DNA of 55,697 bases from Nitrospirota bacterium (GTDB lineage: Bacteria; Nitrospirota; Nitrospiria; Nitrospirales; Nitrospiraceae). The stretch covers positions 1 through 55,697 of the forward strand of contig JAUXQT010000049.1 of the NCBI GenBank assembly GCA_030682135.1, written 5' to 3'. The notes under the pieces are model-generated. The model saw only the letters and a list, made by a program, of their open reading frames with translations, ran no database searches and had not been told where the DNA came from. The translations under genes and the position numbers were made by a program. This document shows positions 9,145 to 18,780 of this stretch, piece after piece (the first letter of the stretch is position 1; each line of letters starts with the position of its first letter).

Positions 9145-9723
9145 TTAGACTCGCTCATCCTGGGCAAGTTGCTGAAGATGATGTTTGAGACGCTGTTTGG
9201 CGTAGTACACACGAGTTTTCACCGTATTAGTCGGGATCGACAGCAGCTCCGCAATCTCTTCATACGGCAGCTCTTCATAAAACACGAGACGAAGCACCTC
9301 CTGATGCTCCCGCGAGAGTGTCTGCAAGGCCAGCTGCGTTAACGAGGTCACTTGCTTCCGATTGACCGACTCCGCAGGACTTTCTTGAGCATTCGGCAAT
9401 TCGAGCGCCTCATCCAACGCCACATCATGATAATGGCGCCCGGTTCGCCGGAGCGCATCCAACGCTTTGTGCCGCGCAATCCCGAAAATCCAAGTCGACA
9501 CGCGCGAAGAACGGGAAAAACTTCCGGCACCACGCCATACTGCCATCATGGCATCCCCCACCACTTCTTCTGCCAGCGTGGGGTCATAGACCAGGGTACA
9601 GACATATTGATAGACGCGTTTCTCGTAGAGTTGATAGAGGCGTTCAAATGCTGCGGCATCACGGCCGGCCACGGCGGCCAGAAGATCGGGGTCTGAAACA
9701 TCGTGCCAGTGAGTCGCGTCCAT
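9145..9723 (-). CDS. ECF-type RNA polymerase sigma factor
   Basis: A 192-residue sigma-70 family protein with only regions 2 and 4. Region 2 contains DPTLAEEVVGDAMMAVW and the promoter-melting segment STWIFGIARHKALDALRR. Region 4 contains LPYEEIAELLSIPTNTVKTR followed by VYYAKQRLKHHL, a helix-turn-helix for the -35 element. It is first in an operon with its anti-sigma factor and a caspase-like protease, so the protease is a likely direct target. The intergenic region to the divergent lipoprotein gene probably holds its own promoter. Confidence 0.92.
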   Translation of the reverse strand: MDATHWHDVSDPDLLAAVAGRDAAAFERLYQLYEKRVYQYVCTLVYDPTLAEEVVGDAMMAVWRGAGSFSRSSRVSTWIFGIARHKALDALRRTGRHYHDVALDEALELPNAQESPAESVNRKQVTSLTQLALQTLSREHQEVLRLVFYEELPYEEIAELLSIPTNTVKTRVYYAKQRLKHHLQQLAQDERV

Positions 9724-9817
9724 AGCGCCATTCGTTCAATGTGGAGACAGGAGCAGGACCGAATCGCGCCCTTGCTCTAACACATTTGCCCCGGCCCCTC
9801 AATAGGACGGGGTTTGA

Positions 9818-9846
9818 TTGACCCTCCTTTCAGGCCAGTCTACAAT
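9818..9846 (+). promoter_or_regulatory. Sigma-70-type promoter for the repeat lipoprotein gene
   Basis: TTGACC (9818-9823) and TACAAT (9841-9846) are separated by exactly 17 bases, close to the consensus. The predicted transcript would start near 9853, about 50 bases before the ATG of the downstream gene. This suggests housekeeping transcription of the lipoprotein, in contrast to the divergent ECF operon. Confidence 0.7.
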
Positions 9847-9902
9847 GCCCATGAACCTTCCGACGACTCGCCTCGACCTACGGGACAAGAGCACGGAGAT
9901 CA

Positions 9903-11723
9903 ATGATGATGCGATATACAACGATGAGGCCATACAGAGTGTATCAACAGGGAGTCAGTATGGCCCTGGCGGGCACCCTACTCCTCAGCTCCTGCGCCGC
10001 CGCGCCCTTCCTCGTCCCAATAGCCTTTGAATTTGCCAAAAATCTCTTCCAGACCGGCCTGTCCAATTACGGATCCAAGCATCGCGACAACCTCAGCAAT
10101 CTTGTGAATCGCATGGCCAGTCCCTATATGCAGGGCCTTCCGGCAGGGCCTGGCATGCAGGGTCAACTGGGGCCTCAAGGCCAACCGGGATTTCAAGGCC
10201 AGCCTGGTTTTCCCGGACAACCAGCGCCTCAAGGGCAGCCGGGCATGTCCCAACTACAATATCCCGGGCCACAGACCTACCCTGGACAAGCCGGCGCCTA
10301 CGATCCGAATAATCCCTATGGAGCCGGAGCCCAGAACCCTGGCGCCCTGACCTATCCAGGCGGTGCACAGCCCAATCCCTATGGAGCAGCCCCCGGCTTT
10401 GGCGGACAACCGGGCATGCCCCAACAGCAATATCCAGGACAGCAGCCGTACCCGGGACAAGCCGGCGCCTATGACCCGAACAATCCCTATGGGGCCGCCG
10501 CCCAAAATCCCTACGGGCAACCAGCCCCGCCCTATGGGACCCAGAATCCCTATGGGGCTGCCGCAGCACCGCCACAAGGCTACGGACAACCACAACCAGG
10601 GTATGGCACTCCCTCACCGTACGGCACGCCGCAGCAACAGCCGGCACAGACCTATGGCGGGTATGGGACAGCCGGTCAACCGCAGCCTGCCTACGATCCG
10701 AACAACCCCTACGGGGCTGCCGCAGCAACGCCACAAGGCTACGGCCAACCACAGCCCGGCTATGGCCAGACACAACCAGGGTATGGCACTCCAGCACCGG
10801 CTCCGCAGCAACAGCCGGCACAGACCTATGGCGGGTATGGGACAGCCGGTCAGCCGCAGCCTGCCTACGATCCGAACAATCCTTACGGGGCTGCCGCAGC
10901 AACGCCACAAGGCTACGGCCAACCACAGCCCGGCTATGGCCAGACACAGCCAGGCTACGGCCAGGCACAATCTGGATACGGACAAGCGCAGCCAGGATAT
11001 GGCACTCCATCGCCGTACGGAGCGCCACAACAACAACCGCCGCAGGCATCAGGCGGATATGGGGCAGCCGGGCAACCTCAGCCGTACGGGGGGCAACCCA
11101 ACGGAGGGGCAGGGATCTATCCTCGTGGACTGGCTGCTGAACCAGTGGCCATCGATGTGGCGCTGATTCGTCAGAAACAAACCGCCAAAGGTAAAGAAGT
11201 GGTCTTAATGAACGATGGCGACGTACTCACCGACGGTGGTGGAAAAAAAGACACCGGAGACAAGTTCAAGCTGGTGGTGCGCACAAGCTGCGACTGTTAT
11301 GTCTACATCGTCTCAATCGATGGATCGGCTTGGGCGGAACCGGTCTTCCCCGCCAAAGCTGGCACGACGGCAAACCCGTTGAAAAAGGATCAAGAAGTGG
11401 CGTTTCCGGAAGGGCCCTACTGGTTCAGCCTCGATCAGATAAAGGGAATTGAAACTTTTTATGTCGTTGCCTCGGCGAACCGACGACCAGATTTGGAAGA
11501 GAGCCTGGCGAAGATGGAGGCTGAAACACGTCCCACGAACACCCTCGTGGCGAAAGTCGAAGAACCGCCAGTCATTCCACGAGGGGTAGGCGCGACGAAA
11601 ACTCGGGGAATAATCACTGTGAAAGACGATACCGGCACCTCCGCACAGGTGACCCCGCTCTCGTATATGGCCGGACAGCCAGGTCAAGATGTGACCGTCA
11701 CCCGCTGGTTTAAACACGAATAA
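9903..11723 (+). CDS. Lipoprotein with long Gly/Pro/Gln/Tyr repeats and a DUF4384-like domain
   Basis: The N-terminus has a lipobox (LLLSSC, Cys31), predicting a lipid-anchored envelope protein. Residues about 80-400 are low-complexity repeats such as [11 protein letters not shown] and [15 protein letters not shown], partly collagen-like (GPQGQPG) and prion-like in composition. The C-terminal part (about 440-530, [26 protein letters not shown]) is DUF4384-like, as in the caspase at 6148. IYPRGLAAE precedes it and [11 protein letters not shown] follows, both variants of the shared Arg motif. The Tyr/Gln-rich part could drive assembly or condensation; that is inference. The gene starts a plus-strand series of exported proteins and has its own promoter. 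Confidence 0.75.
   Translation: MMMRYTTMRPYRVYQQGVSMALAGTLLLSSCAAAPFLVPIAFEFAKNLFQTGLSNYGSKHRDNLSNLVNRMASPYMQGLPAGPGMQGQLGPQGQPGFQGQPGFPGQPAPQGQPGMSQLQYPGPQTYPGQAGAYDPNNPYGAGAQNPGALTYPGGAQPNPYGAAPGFGGQPGMPQQQYPGQQPYPGQAGAYDPNNPYGAAAQNPYGQPAPPYGTQNPYGAAAAPPQGYGQPQPGYGTPSPYGTPQQQPAQTYGGYGTAGQPQPAYDPNNPYGAAAATPQGYGQPQPGYGQTQPGYGTPAPAPQQQPAQTYGGYGTAGQPQPAYDPNNPYGAAAATPQGYGQPQPGYGQTQPGYGQAQSGYGQAQPGYGTPSPYGAPQQQPPQASGGYGAAGQPQPYGGQPNGGAGIYPRGLAAEPVAIDVALIRQKQTAKGKEVVLMNDGDVLTDGGGKKDTGDKFKLVVRTSCDCYVYIVSIDGSAWAEPVFPAKAGTTANPLKKDQEVAFPEGPYWFSLDQIKGIETFYVVASANRRPDLEESLAKMEAETRPTNTLVAKVEEPPVIPRGVGATKTRGIITVKDDTGTSAQVTPLSYMAGQPGQDVTVTRWFKHE
10629..10956 (+). repeat. 174-bp tandem repeat inside the lipoprotein gene
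   Basis: The segment from 10629 recurs from 10803, a period of 174 bases or 58 codons, with only a handful of mainly silent changes over about 150 bases. The flanking DNA carries shorter, more diverged copies. This is a recent in-frame duplication and the repeat number is likely to vary between strains. Confidence 0.75.
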
Positions 11724-11742
11724 GTAAGAGAGGGATATTGCT

Positions 11743-12645
11743 ATGTACATCTCCCGTAGATTGATCGGGATCACGGCGGGACTGATCTTCTCGAGCTCGG
11801 TCGCGATGGCCCAAGTATTTCCCCCTCGCCCGCCGCAGCCGGCTCCTGCGCCTTTCCCTGCACCGGCTCAACCACCAGCACAGATGCCTGGACAACCAGC
11901 CATGCCACAGCAATCCAGCGGACCGCCTGGATCCATCACGAAGATCATTCCCTTTACGGTGATTCTCGGAGACCCGACAAAGTCCTTTATCCAGCTGGGC
12001 AATATGCGGAGTCCGTTAGATACGAATTTCTCCCTTGGACGTGGCCTTGCTGGGCGCATTGCGCTGGAAAAATACACACACGAAGCAGGGAACGGGCAAA
12101 AGTCGTTCATCCATGTCACCGGAGCATCGAACCCTCCCATTGTGACGACGGAAGGCGTGGAGCTCCGACTCCAATTCGTCATTCCGGTGATCCAGTTCAA
12201 GACATACTACAAAGACTATACGGGTGAGGGGGACAGCGCGCTCAGCGATCTCGTGGCAGAGAAGGTGCTCATCGATGTCTTCCTGACGCCGACGATCGAT
12301 CAGCGAGCATTGCCGACCTATCACTCTCTCCGCATTGCCGTGACAGGGGCCGTAAAAGAAGCGGAGAAATGCACACACTTCTTCGACGTCATTTTTCCGG
12401 TCAATATTTGCAAAGCCGCGGTCGACTACTTCAAACAGATTCAGCCTTCGTTGGAAAACGGCATGCGGGAGTTGCTGCTCCAACCCCAAACCCGCATGCA
12501 ATTTGAGCAACAGGTCTTTCAGCTCGTGCGCGCCGATCTGTTAAGCAAGGCCGGCATCAACCCCATGAGCCCTGCCAGGATCGAGATCCTGCATTCCGAA
12601 TTCCAAGGAACCGATTTTGTGGTGACGTACCTGCCGCGGCCGTAA
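11743..12645 (+). CDS. Secreted protein of unknown function
   Basis: A signal peptide (cut after AMA, about residue 23) is followed by a Pro/Ala/Gln-rich linker of about 35 residues and a folded domain of about 230 residues. The domain contains two Cys residues (KCTHFF and NICKAA) that may form a disulfide. I recognise no family. The predicted fold is mixed, with strands first and helices after residue 225. It lies 19 bases after the DUF4384 lipoprotein gene and next to the 12708 gene, so it is probably part of the same operon. Unlike most neighbours it lacks a clear S/T-R-G/A motif. Confidence 0.65.
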   Translation: MYISRRLIGITAGLIFSSSVAMAQVFPPRPPQPAPAPFPAPAQPPAQMPGQPAMPQQSSGPPGSITKIIPFTVILGDPTKSFIQLGNMRSPLDTNFSLGRGLAGRIALEKYTHEAGNGQKSFIHVTGASNPPIVTTEGVELRLQFVIPVIQFKTYYKDYTGEGDSALSDLVAEKVLIDVFLTPTIDQRALPTYHSLRIAVTGAVKEAEKCTHFFDVIFPVNICKAAVDYFKQIQPSLENGMRELLLQPQTRMQFEQQVFQLVRADLLSKAGINPMSPARIEILHSEFQGTDFVVTYLPRP

Positions 12646-12707
12646 CGATGGACGTGAGCATTTCACACATAGGCGACAGGGAGCACAACACAACCATGCA
12701 GGGGTCT

Positions 12708-13736
12708 ATGAAACGCCAGCGATGGATCATCCCTGTATTCGTATGGAGCCTGGCATTCGGAATGCCCCTTGCGGCATGGGCAGAGATTTCCCCGGTGTTC
12801 GTTGAGCTCTCGCAGGCTGTGCATTTCCTCGATACCCAAGGACAGGATCTCGTTGCAACCTCCGGAACCTACCGCGTGGAAGCCCATGAGACCTGGCTGA
12901 CCTTGATACCGGCAGATGGCAAGTCGGCACTCCAACTTGCCACAACAGCCGGGACGCACGAGGAGGTTCTCACCGCGCCGCTGGCCCTGTCGATTCCTCT
13001 TGGGACGGACGAACATCATCTTGTGTGGCTTCAGCCTGGAGGCGCCACGCTGGACGCGAAGGGATCCCCGAGCGGGATACAGAGCAGAGGGCCGGCCCTT
13101 GTGTCGGCCACGGCATTGAAGAAATATGCAAGTGCAACCTCGGTCGTGGGAACGATGGTGCCAACCAAGCCCTGTTCAGTGTCTGCTCGTCCGGCAAATA
13201 TTCTGGCAGCCCAGCCGGTCCCCTCCACGCATTACATCACGATTTCTCCTCTGACATTGGCGAGCAGTTTGCTATTCGAGAATATGAAAACAAGTACGGG
13301 AGCGCCGATTACGGCGATCGCGACCGATGAACACAGCAACATTCTTGGGACGATACTGACGTTGACTGCCCCGTCGGGCACCTATGCCACAAGATTGGCC
13401 GCGCCGCTGCAGATCCCAGACGGAGCCGTCATCCGTGAAATGTCGGTGCTCGTGTATGACTCGCTTGACGAAGATGTGCAGGTTGGTCTGCTCTCACACA
13501 GGCTCAGTCTGGGTGCTTCGAGCATGGGAATGCTGCCCCCAGGAGACTCTCTTCTCGACGTGTATATCAAGAGTGATTGCGCCTCCGCGATACGGGCTAC
13601 CCTCATGACTGTGGGCAATCTCGCGATTCCGGTGGTCAATCGAGATCGTGGCTACTTGGTCTACGTGTTCATGACGGCCAAGCCAACCCCAGGCCAGAAG
13701 ATCAGTCCGATCCGGATTGGATACACGCTACCGTAA
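12708..13736 (+). CDS. Secreted protein with shared N-terminal domain and a C-terminal beta domain
   Basis: A signal peptide ends near residue 25 (AAWA). Residues about 28-128 form the unnamed N-terminal domain found in four other genes of this window, with SGTYRVEA, the middle strand PLALSIPLGTDEHH and the closing GSPSGIQSRG (Arg127-Gly128). The rest, from THYITISPLTL to IRIGYTLP, is a domain homologous to the end of the 17890 protein, with shared features DGAVIREMSV and NLAIPV. No catalytic motif is visible. The ATG at 12708 is chosen because it opens the signal peptide and follows AGGGG. It is probably a surface or periplasmic partner protein. Confidence 0.7.
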   Translation: MKRQRWIIPVFVWSLAFGMPLAAWAEISPVFVELSQAVHFLDTQGQDLVATSGTYRVEAHETWLTLIPADGKSALQLATTAGTHEEVLTAPLALSIPLGTDEHHLVWLQPGGATLDAKGSPSGIQSRGPALVSATALKKYASATSVVGTMVPTKPCSVSARPANILAAQPVPSTHYITISPLTLASSLLFENMKTSTGAPITAIATDEHSNILGTILTLTAPSGTYATRLAAPLQIPDGAVIREMSVLVYDSLDEDVQVGLLSHRLSLGASSMGMLPPGDSLLDVYIKSDCASAIRATLMTVGNLAIPVVNRDRGYLVYVFMTAKPTPGQKISPIRIGYTLP

Positions 13737-13829
13737 CCACCGCGATATCGTTAGGTAGAGATTCCGATCAATCCTTTCCTTCCACGACTCATATTCGAAT
13801 GTCTCTACCTGTCCAGCTAGAAGACCCCG

Positions 13830-13838
13830 TGCTATACT
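13830..13838 (+). promoter_or_regulatory. Extended -10 promoter element
   Basis: TGCTATACT fits the extended -10 form (TGn plus TATACT). The matching -35 hexamer (13810-13815) is poor, as is typical for this promoter class. It lies about 50 bases upstream of the large WD40-caspase gene. Confidence 0.4.
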
Positions 13839-13890
13839 CCTCACCCTGCCAACCCGTGGGCTCCGCTGCTGACCGAAGGAGACCGCTGAT

Positions 13891-16800
13891 ATGACACGAT
13901 CACATCAACCACAAAGGCATTTAGCGATGTGGCTGTTTCTGCTTGCATGCCTCCCGAGTGGATGCGGGGTGATTTCCATGTTTACGGAACCCTCGATGCC
14001 AGAGTACAGGCAGCCTTCCGACGAAGACATCCAGGAAATGACCAATCGTATGATGGGCAAGGGCCCAAAAAGAGAAACACCGATCAGTAAAGACGGTGTC
14101 CAGGTGGTCTTTCAAACCGGCCATGCCAGCGGTATACGCACCCTCGCGCTCAGTCCGAACGGACGATACATTGCCTCATCCGGGCAGGATGCCACTGTAA
14201 AAATTTGGGATGTCCCTAGCGGCCAGGAGGTCCGAACCCTGACGGGCTTCGGCATGCTGGGTAGCGATACGCTTGCCTTCAGTCCGGATAGCACACAAAT
14301 CATTACTGCTGAGATGGGGAGCGGGATCAAAGTCGTTGAGGTGGCGTCGGGCCGCGAAGTACGGACGGTGGGATCTGGGCTGGCGGTGGGCGGGACGGTC
14401 AGCGCTGATGGGCGGATCGCCGTGGCGCAGGATCATGGCGTAACAATGTCCCCGGGCCAGCGCTCCCTGAAGGTGATCGACCTCGCGACCGGCCAGATTC
14501 TGTGGACGCTTCCTGATGCAGACTCGCAGAATCCTGTCGCGCTCAGTCCCGACGGAAAAATTCTCTTAACATCAAAGGTCGACACCAGCATGCCCTCGTC
14601 GATCGGCTCCTTCTTCGGGTTTGGAACACCCGCGTTACCGTCGATGCAGTACGAATTGCTGCTGTGGGATCTTCCGGCCAAGAAGCTTCGCAAGAAATGG
14701 CCGATCAAGATGGCCGAAGGCGCAGGGGGGAAAATCAGCCCGGATGGCCGTTGGTTTGTTCGGGAAGATATGACGACGCGGAGCCTCATCCTTTCCGACC
14801 TGGATACCGGGAAACCGGTTCAGACGATTCCCACCGGCACATCGGCCATGAGCGGCATGACAAATAGTCTGGTCTTCAGTCCTGACGGGAAACGGCTTGC
14901 ATTCGCCACAGCCGATGGGACGACGAAGATGATTGAGATTCCGGGCGGGTTGGTTCAGACGACGATGAAATCGAGTGCCATCAATTTCAGCCGGGACGGC
15001 ACGCAACTTGTGCTGGCGTCGGAGAGTGGAGGCGCGCCGTTTTTGCGCGACCTGTCGAGCGGGAAGGAAACCAGACTGGCCGGCGGAGTTAGCGGAGTCT
15101 CGGATTTGGCAATAGCTCCGCATGGCCGAACCTTGGTGGCGGCCACGGAGGGAGGGAGCGTCAAACACTGGGATCTGGCGACCGGCCAAATCGCTCGGTC
15201 CTTCGACTGCCCGGGAGGAGCGGGGGTCCGATCGGTTGCGATGAACGATGCCGCAGCAGTCCTCACAACCGGCTGCATGGACGGGTCCGTCTGGCTCTGG
15301 GACCTGAACACAGGTCGGCAAATCCGTAACCTGATGCCAGCGCTGCCAGCCGGAGAATTTGTCCTGACGTCCGTCCGCTTCACACCAGACGGCAAACGAG
15401 CAATTACGGCGATCCGCGATCAATTAGCAATCTGGGATGTGATGACGGGCAAGGAACTCCGACGCATCGCAATTCCTCATGGCCCGCTTCCCAAGACGTT
15501 CGACCTGATGAAAAATCCGGCTGCGGCCTATGAGGGAATGGATCCAGATCTCAAAACCATGATGGAGGAACGCGCCTCCGAACAACCGACGATGGATCCC
15601 CAGACTCTTGAAAAGGTTGAGGAGATGTCACACTGGGTCCAGACCATTGCCGTTCACCCGAAGGGAAACATGGTTGCGGTCGGAAAACAGCATGAGGTGA
15701 GCCTCTGGGATCTGCAGACTGGCCAACTGATTCGAAAGATCGGTGGTACGGAAAATACATCACTGGCTTCAGGAGGCAAAGGGATGCCGCAGGGAGGAGA
15801 TCTCCAGGCGTTATTGTCACAGGGGAGGTTCCCCGGTATGCCCAGTCGTGGCGGTGGACTTGGTTCGCTGTTTGGATTTGGCGATGCGCCGAGCACCCCT
15901 CCCGTCGTGATGATGCAGGACCCTTCTGACTTTCTGGATATGGCGAGCGAGCAGATGGGAGGCGGCGCGAACAGTCTGGCATTCAGCGCCGACGGTCGGA
16001 TGCTCCTAGGTGATGGCGCAAAGGGAAAAGATCTGTGGGACGTGGCCACCGGACAAAAGATTCGCCCACCGAAAGCGCCGCGAGGAGCCGGGTTCGATCC
16101 GATGAGCCTGCTGGGCAACATGGAATTCAATATGGGCGGCATGGGCGCAGCTTTCAGTCCGGACGGACGATTGGCGGCCCGCGGCCATGGAGAAGTGATC
16201 AAGATCTGGGATGTGGCGACCGGACAGGACCGGCTGGAGTTGATCGGACATACCGCAGCGATCAAATCGATGGCGTTTGCGCCTGATGGAAAGTCGCTGA
16301 TCAGCGGGGGCGGCGATGGAGCCGTGCGTATCTGGGACCTTCAAACCGGGAAGGAACGGGTCTCTCTCATTGCGCTTGGACAGGAAGACTTCGTGGCAGT
16401 CACGCCGGATCAATACTATCGTGCGTCGAAGAGCCGCATCAAAGGCGTCTCGTTCCGCGTCAAGGGCCAACTGTATCCGTTTGAGCAGTTCGACTTGCGA
16501 TTCAATCGTCCGGACATCCTGCTGTCACGCTTGGGCATGGCGTCTCAAGAAATCATTCAGAGCTACCGGCTCGCGTATGAAAAACGGCTCAAGAAAATGG
16601 GACTCACCGAGCAGATGTTGGGCAGCGATTTTCACTTACCGGAACTGCAGCTCCTCACCAGCGATGTCCCGGTGTCTGTCGATCAGTCGACGCTGACGTT
16701 GCACGTGAAAGCGATGGACAGCAAGTACGACCTCGATCGGTTCAACGTCTTCGTAAACGACATTCCGGCATATGGCACGGCCGGGTTGCCGCTCCAGAAC

Positions 16801-17820
16801 AAGCAGGTAAAGACATATGAACAGGAGATTCAGGTGCCGCTCATACCGGGCCGGAACAAGGTCCAAATCTCCGTGCTGAATCGGCAGGGAACTGAGTCCT
16901 TGCGCGAGACGGTCTACACGACATCAACGGCGGGCAGCGCATCGCCGGATGTCTATGTCGTCGGTATTGGCGTCAGTGAATACAAGGACAAGGCCTACAA
17001 CCTTCGATATGCGGCCAAAGACGCGAACGATTTCTTAAACGCCTACAAAGCGATCGAACTGCGGCCGGGTGTGAAAGGAAAGATCCACCTATTGGATTTG
17101 ACAAACCAGAAAGCCACGAGGCCCGAAATCCTCAAAGCCAAAGACTGGCTGAGACAATCCAAAATTAACGATCTGGTCGTCGTCTTCGCCGCCGGCCATG
17201 GGATGACCGACGAACAGTCCAACTATTACTTCGGCACCCACGACATCGACCCCAAACATCCGGCAACGAACGGACTCCCCTACGAAGAATTTGAGCTGCT
17301 TCTCGACGGGATTCCTGCGCTCCAAAAGCTCCTGCTCCTCGACACCTGTTTCTCAGGCGAAATCGAGAAGGATCTGGCGGTCGTCGTGGCCAAAGCCGAG
17401 ACCGGCGGATCAGGTACGGTGAAGATGCGCTCGTTCAAAGCCGCTCGTGGCGTGACCGTGACGACGGATACCAGCGAGTCAGGCTCAAACCAGACGGGCG
17501 CACCGCGCCTCTCCAATGGCATGGTGAAATTCCAGCAGGACTGGTTTGCCGACCTGCGGCGCGGGACCGGCGCGGCCGTCATCTCTAGCTCCAGCGGTAA
17601 CGAGTACAGTCTCGAAGGGGAACAGTGGAAGAATGGCGTGTTCACCTATGCGCTCCTTAATGGGCTGAAAAACCGCGGAGCGGATGCAAACAAGGACCAG
17701 ACCATCACGGTCAGCGAGTTGCAAAACTATGTGATCGATCAAGTCAGGAAACTGACCGAAGGCGGCCAGAACCCGACCGTTCGCCGGGAGAACTTAGAAT
17801 ACGACTTTGCGGTGTATTGA
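13891..17820 (+). CDS. Exported WD40-repeat caspase-like protease (1309 residues)
   Basis: The N-terminus has a hydrophobic segment with lipobox-like LLAC (Cys20) and PSGC (Cys25), so it is probably a lipoprotein. Residues about 70-830 hold many WD40 repeats (for example DATVKIWDVPSGQ and GAVRIWDLQTGK), enough for two propellers. An Ig-like domain follows, then a caspase domain with catalytic His1103 (FAAGHGM) and Cys1153 (LLLDTCFSGE). The linker after the Cys carries SFKAARGV, a likely self-processing site. WD40-caspase fusions are known in bacteria, where the propeller is thought to sense a ligand and control the protease; most are cytoplasmic, so export is notable. GAAGGAGA precedes the ATG. 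Confidence 0.87.
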   Translation: MTRSHQPQRHLAMWLFLLACLPSGCGVISMFTEPSMPEYRQPSDEDIQEMTNRMMGKGPKRETPISKDGVQVVFQTGHASGIRTLALSPNGRYIASSGQDATVKIWDVPSGQEVRTLTGFGMLGSDTLAFSPDSTQIITAEMGSGIKVVEVASGREVRTVGSGLAVGGTVSADGRIAVAQDHGVTMSPGQRSLKVIDLATGQILWTLPDADSQNPVALSPDGKILLTSKVDTSMPSSIGSFFGFGTPALPSMQYELLLWDLPAKKLRKKWPIKMAEGAGGKISPDGRWFVREDMTTRSLILSDLDTGKPVQTIPTGTSAMSGMTNSLVFSPDGKRLAFATADGTTKMIEIPGGLVQTTMKSSAINFSRDGTQLVLASESGGAPFLRDLSSGKETRLAGGVSGVSDLAIAPHGRTLVAATEGGSVKHWDLATGQIARSFDCPGGAGVRSVAMNDAAAVLTTGCMDGSVWLWDLNTGRQIRNLMPALPAGEFVLTSVRFTPDGKRAITAIRDQLAIWDVMTGKELRRIAIPHGPLPKTFDLMKNPAAAYEGMDPDLKTMMEERASEQPTMDPQTLEKVEEMSHWVQTIAVHPKGNMVAVGKQHEVSLWDLQTGQLIRKIGGTENTSLASGGKGMPQGGDLQALLSQGRFPGMPSRGGGLGSLFGFGDAPSTPPVVMMQDPSDFLDMASEQMGGGANSLAFSADGRMLLGDGAKGKDLWDVATGQKIRPPKAPRGAGFDPMSLLGNMEFNMGGMGAAFSPDGRLAARGHGEVIKIWDVATGQDRLELIGHTAAIKSMAFAPDGKSLISGGGDGAVRIWDLQTGKERVSLIALGQEDFVAVTPDQYYRASKSRIKGVSFRVKGQLYPFEQFDLRFNRPDILLSRLGMASQEIIQSYRLAYEKRLKKMGLTEQMLGSDFHLPELQLLTSDVPVSVDQSTLTLHVKAMDSKYDLDRFNVFVNDIPAYGTAGLPLQNKQVKTYEQEIQVPLIPGRNKVQISVLNRQGTESLRETVYTTSTAGSASPDVYVVGIGVSEYKDKAYNLRYAAKDANDFLNAYKAIELRPGVKGKIHLLDLTNQKATRPEILKAKDWLRQSKINDLVVVFAAGHGMTDEQSNYYFGTHDIDPKHPATNGLPYEEFELLLDGIPALQKLLLLDTCFSGEIEKDLAVVVAKAETGGSGTVKMRSFKAARGVTVTTDTSESGSNQTGAPRLSNGMVKFQQDWFADLRRGTGAAVISSSSGNEYSLEGEQWKNGVFTYALLNGLKNRGADANKDQTITVSELQNYVIDQVRKLTEGGQNPTVRRENLEYDFAVY

Positions 17821-17889
17821 TCGATAATACGCCCATGTCATTGAACCTTTTCCAGAGCCGGTCGACACACGAGTAGGTGGAGGATTGTA

Positions 17890-18726
17890 ATGAATAGCTA
17901 CAAATGGCAATGGATGATGAGAATGGCCCTATTATGGATGCTCGCCTGGCCCGGCTTGAGCTGGGCTCTGGAAGAGGGCGCACCACAAGACGCAACGCCG
18001 ACGGAGGAGGTCGGCTCACGGGCTGCGCCGATGCTACGACAGGGCATACAAATTCCGCTGACGATTCTGCCTCCTAAGCAGCTTGGTACTGCGCTTGTGC
18101 CGCCGGCTCCCCCATCATGCGTTAAATCTGTCTTTACCGCGGCTGTCGTGCCCTCGCCGATTCCCGCAACGCATTACTATACGATTATGCCCTCAACCAT
18201 ACATGTCAGTGATGCCATTCGACGCACCGCAGACACGCTGGTGCAATTCACATTGGATGCAGCGACCTATGCCATGGCATCGAGGCCAGGAACGTCTCTG
18301 AATAGACCCCAGTTTCCTGACGACGCTGAAATGAATGCTCCGGTTCTCCAAGTCTACGCACAGGAATCTGCGAACCCTCCCCCATCTCAACTGATCGGAG
18401 AGACGCAGCTACATCTACCTCATGGCGCAATCGTCAGAGAAATCAGCATTGGCGTTCACGACAGGAGCGGCAAGCAGAATCTCCTTGCCGAGTTTCGAGG
18501 TTCTGTCGGAGACAGCCGTGGATTCATCGACATTGTGCTTGAGAGCGACTGTCTTGCGTTGGGCACGTACGGCAAAATGGGAATGAACAATCTCGCGATC
18601 CCGGTTGATGCGAGACAGGGACGCTTTCTCAGGCTCACATTGGTCCCAGCAAAAACACCGGTTCCCTCTCCTCAAAGCCCCAGCGTGATGGTGGATCTCG
18701 TAACCATCGGGTACACCATGCCCTAG
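17890..18726 (+). CDS. Secreted protein related to the C-terminal domain of the 12708 product
   Basis: A signal peptide ends near ALA/SWA (residue 26). It is followed by an acidic stretch and EEVGSRAAP (Arg44-Ala45), a form of the shared Arg motif. The remaining 200 residues (THYYTIMPSTI ... DLVTIGYTMP) match the end of the 12708 protein, including HGAIVREISIGVHD and MNNLAIPV, with two Cys residues (SCVKS and SDCLA). No enzyme motif is seen. A strong GGAGG site lies 6-8 bases before the ATG. It is probably co-transcribed with the caspase upstream and could be one of its substrates. Confidence 0.65.
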   Translation: MNSYKWQWMMRMALLWMLAWPGLSWALEEGAPQDATPTEEVGSRAAPMLRQGIQIPLTILPPKQLGTALVPPAPPSCVKSVFTAAVVPSPIPATHYYTIMPSTIHVSDAIRRTADTLVQFTLDAATYAMASRPGTSLNRPQFPDDAEMNAPVLQVYAQESANPPPSQLIGETQLHLPHGAIVREISIGVHDRSGKQNLLAEFRGSVGDSRGFIDIVLESDCLALGTYGKMGMNNLAIPVDARQGRFLRLTLVPAKTPVPSPQSPSVMVDLVTIGYTMP

Positions 18727-18780
18727 AAGGAATACAGCGAACTATTGCGACACATTCACAATCAGATCAAGGAGACGCTT

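Noticed and set aside
10093-11049. Long minus-strand open frame inside the repeat lipoprotein gene
   Set aside because: It is the shadow of the Gly/Pro/Gln-rich repeat coding region, which gives open frames on both strands.
10480-11050. A CRISPR-like array in the repeat region
   Set aside because: The repeats are in frame within a protein gene, vary in length and have no unique spacers.
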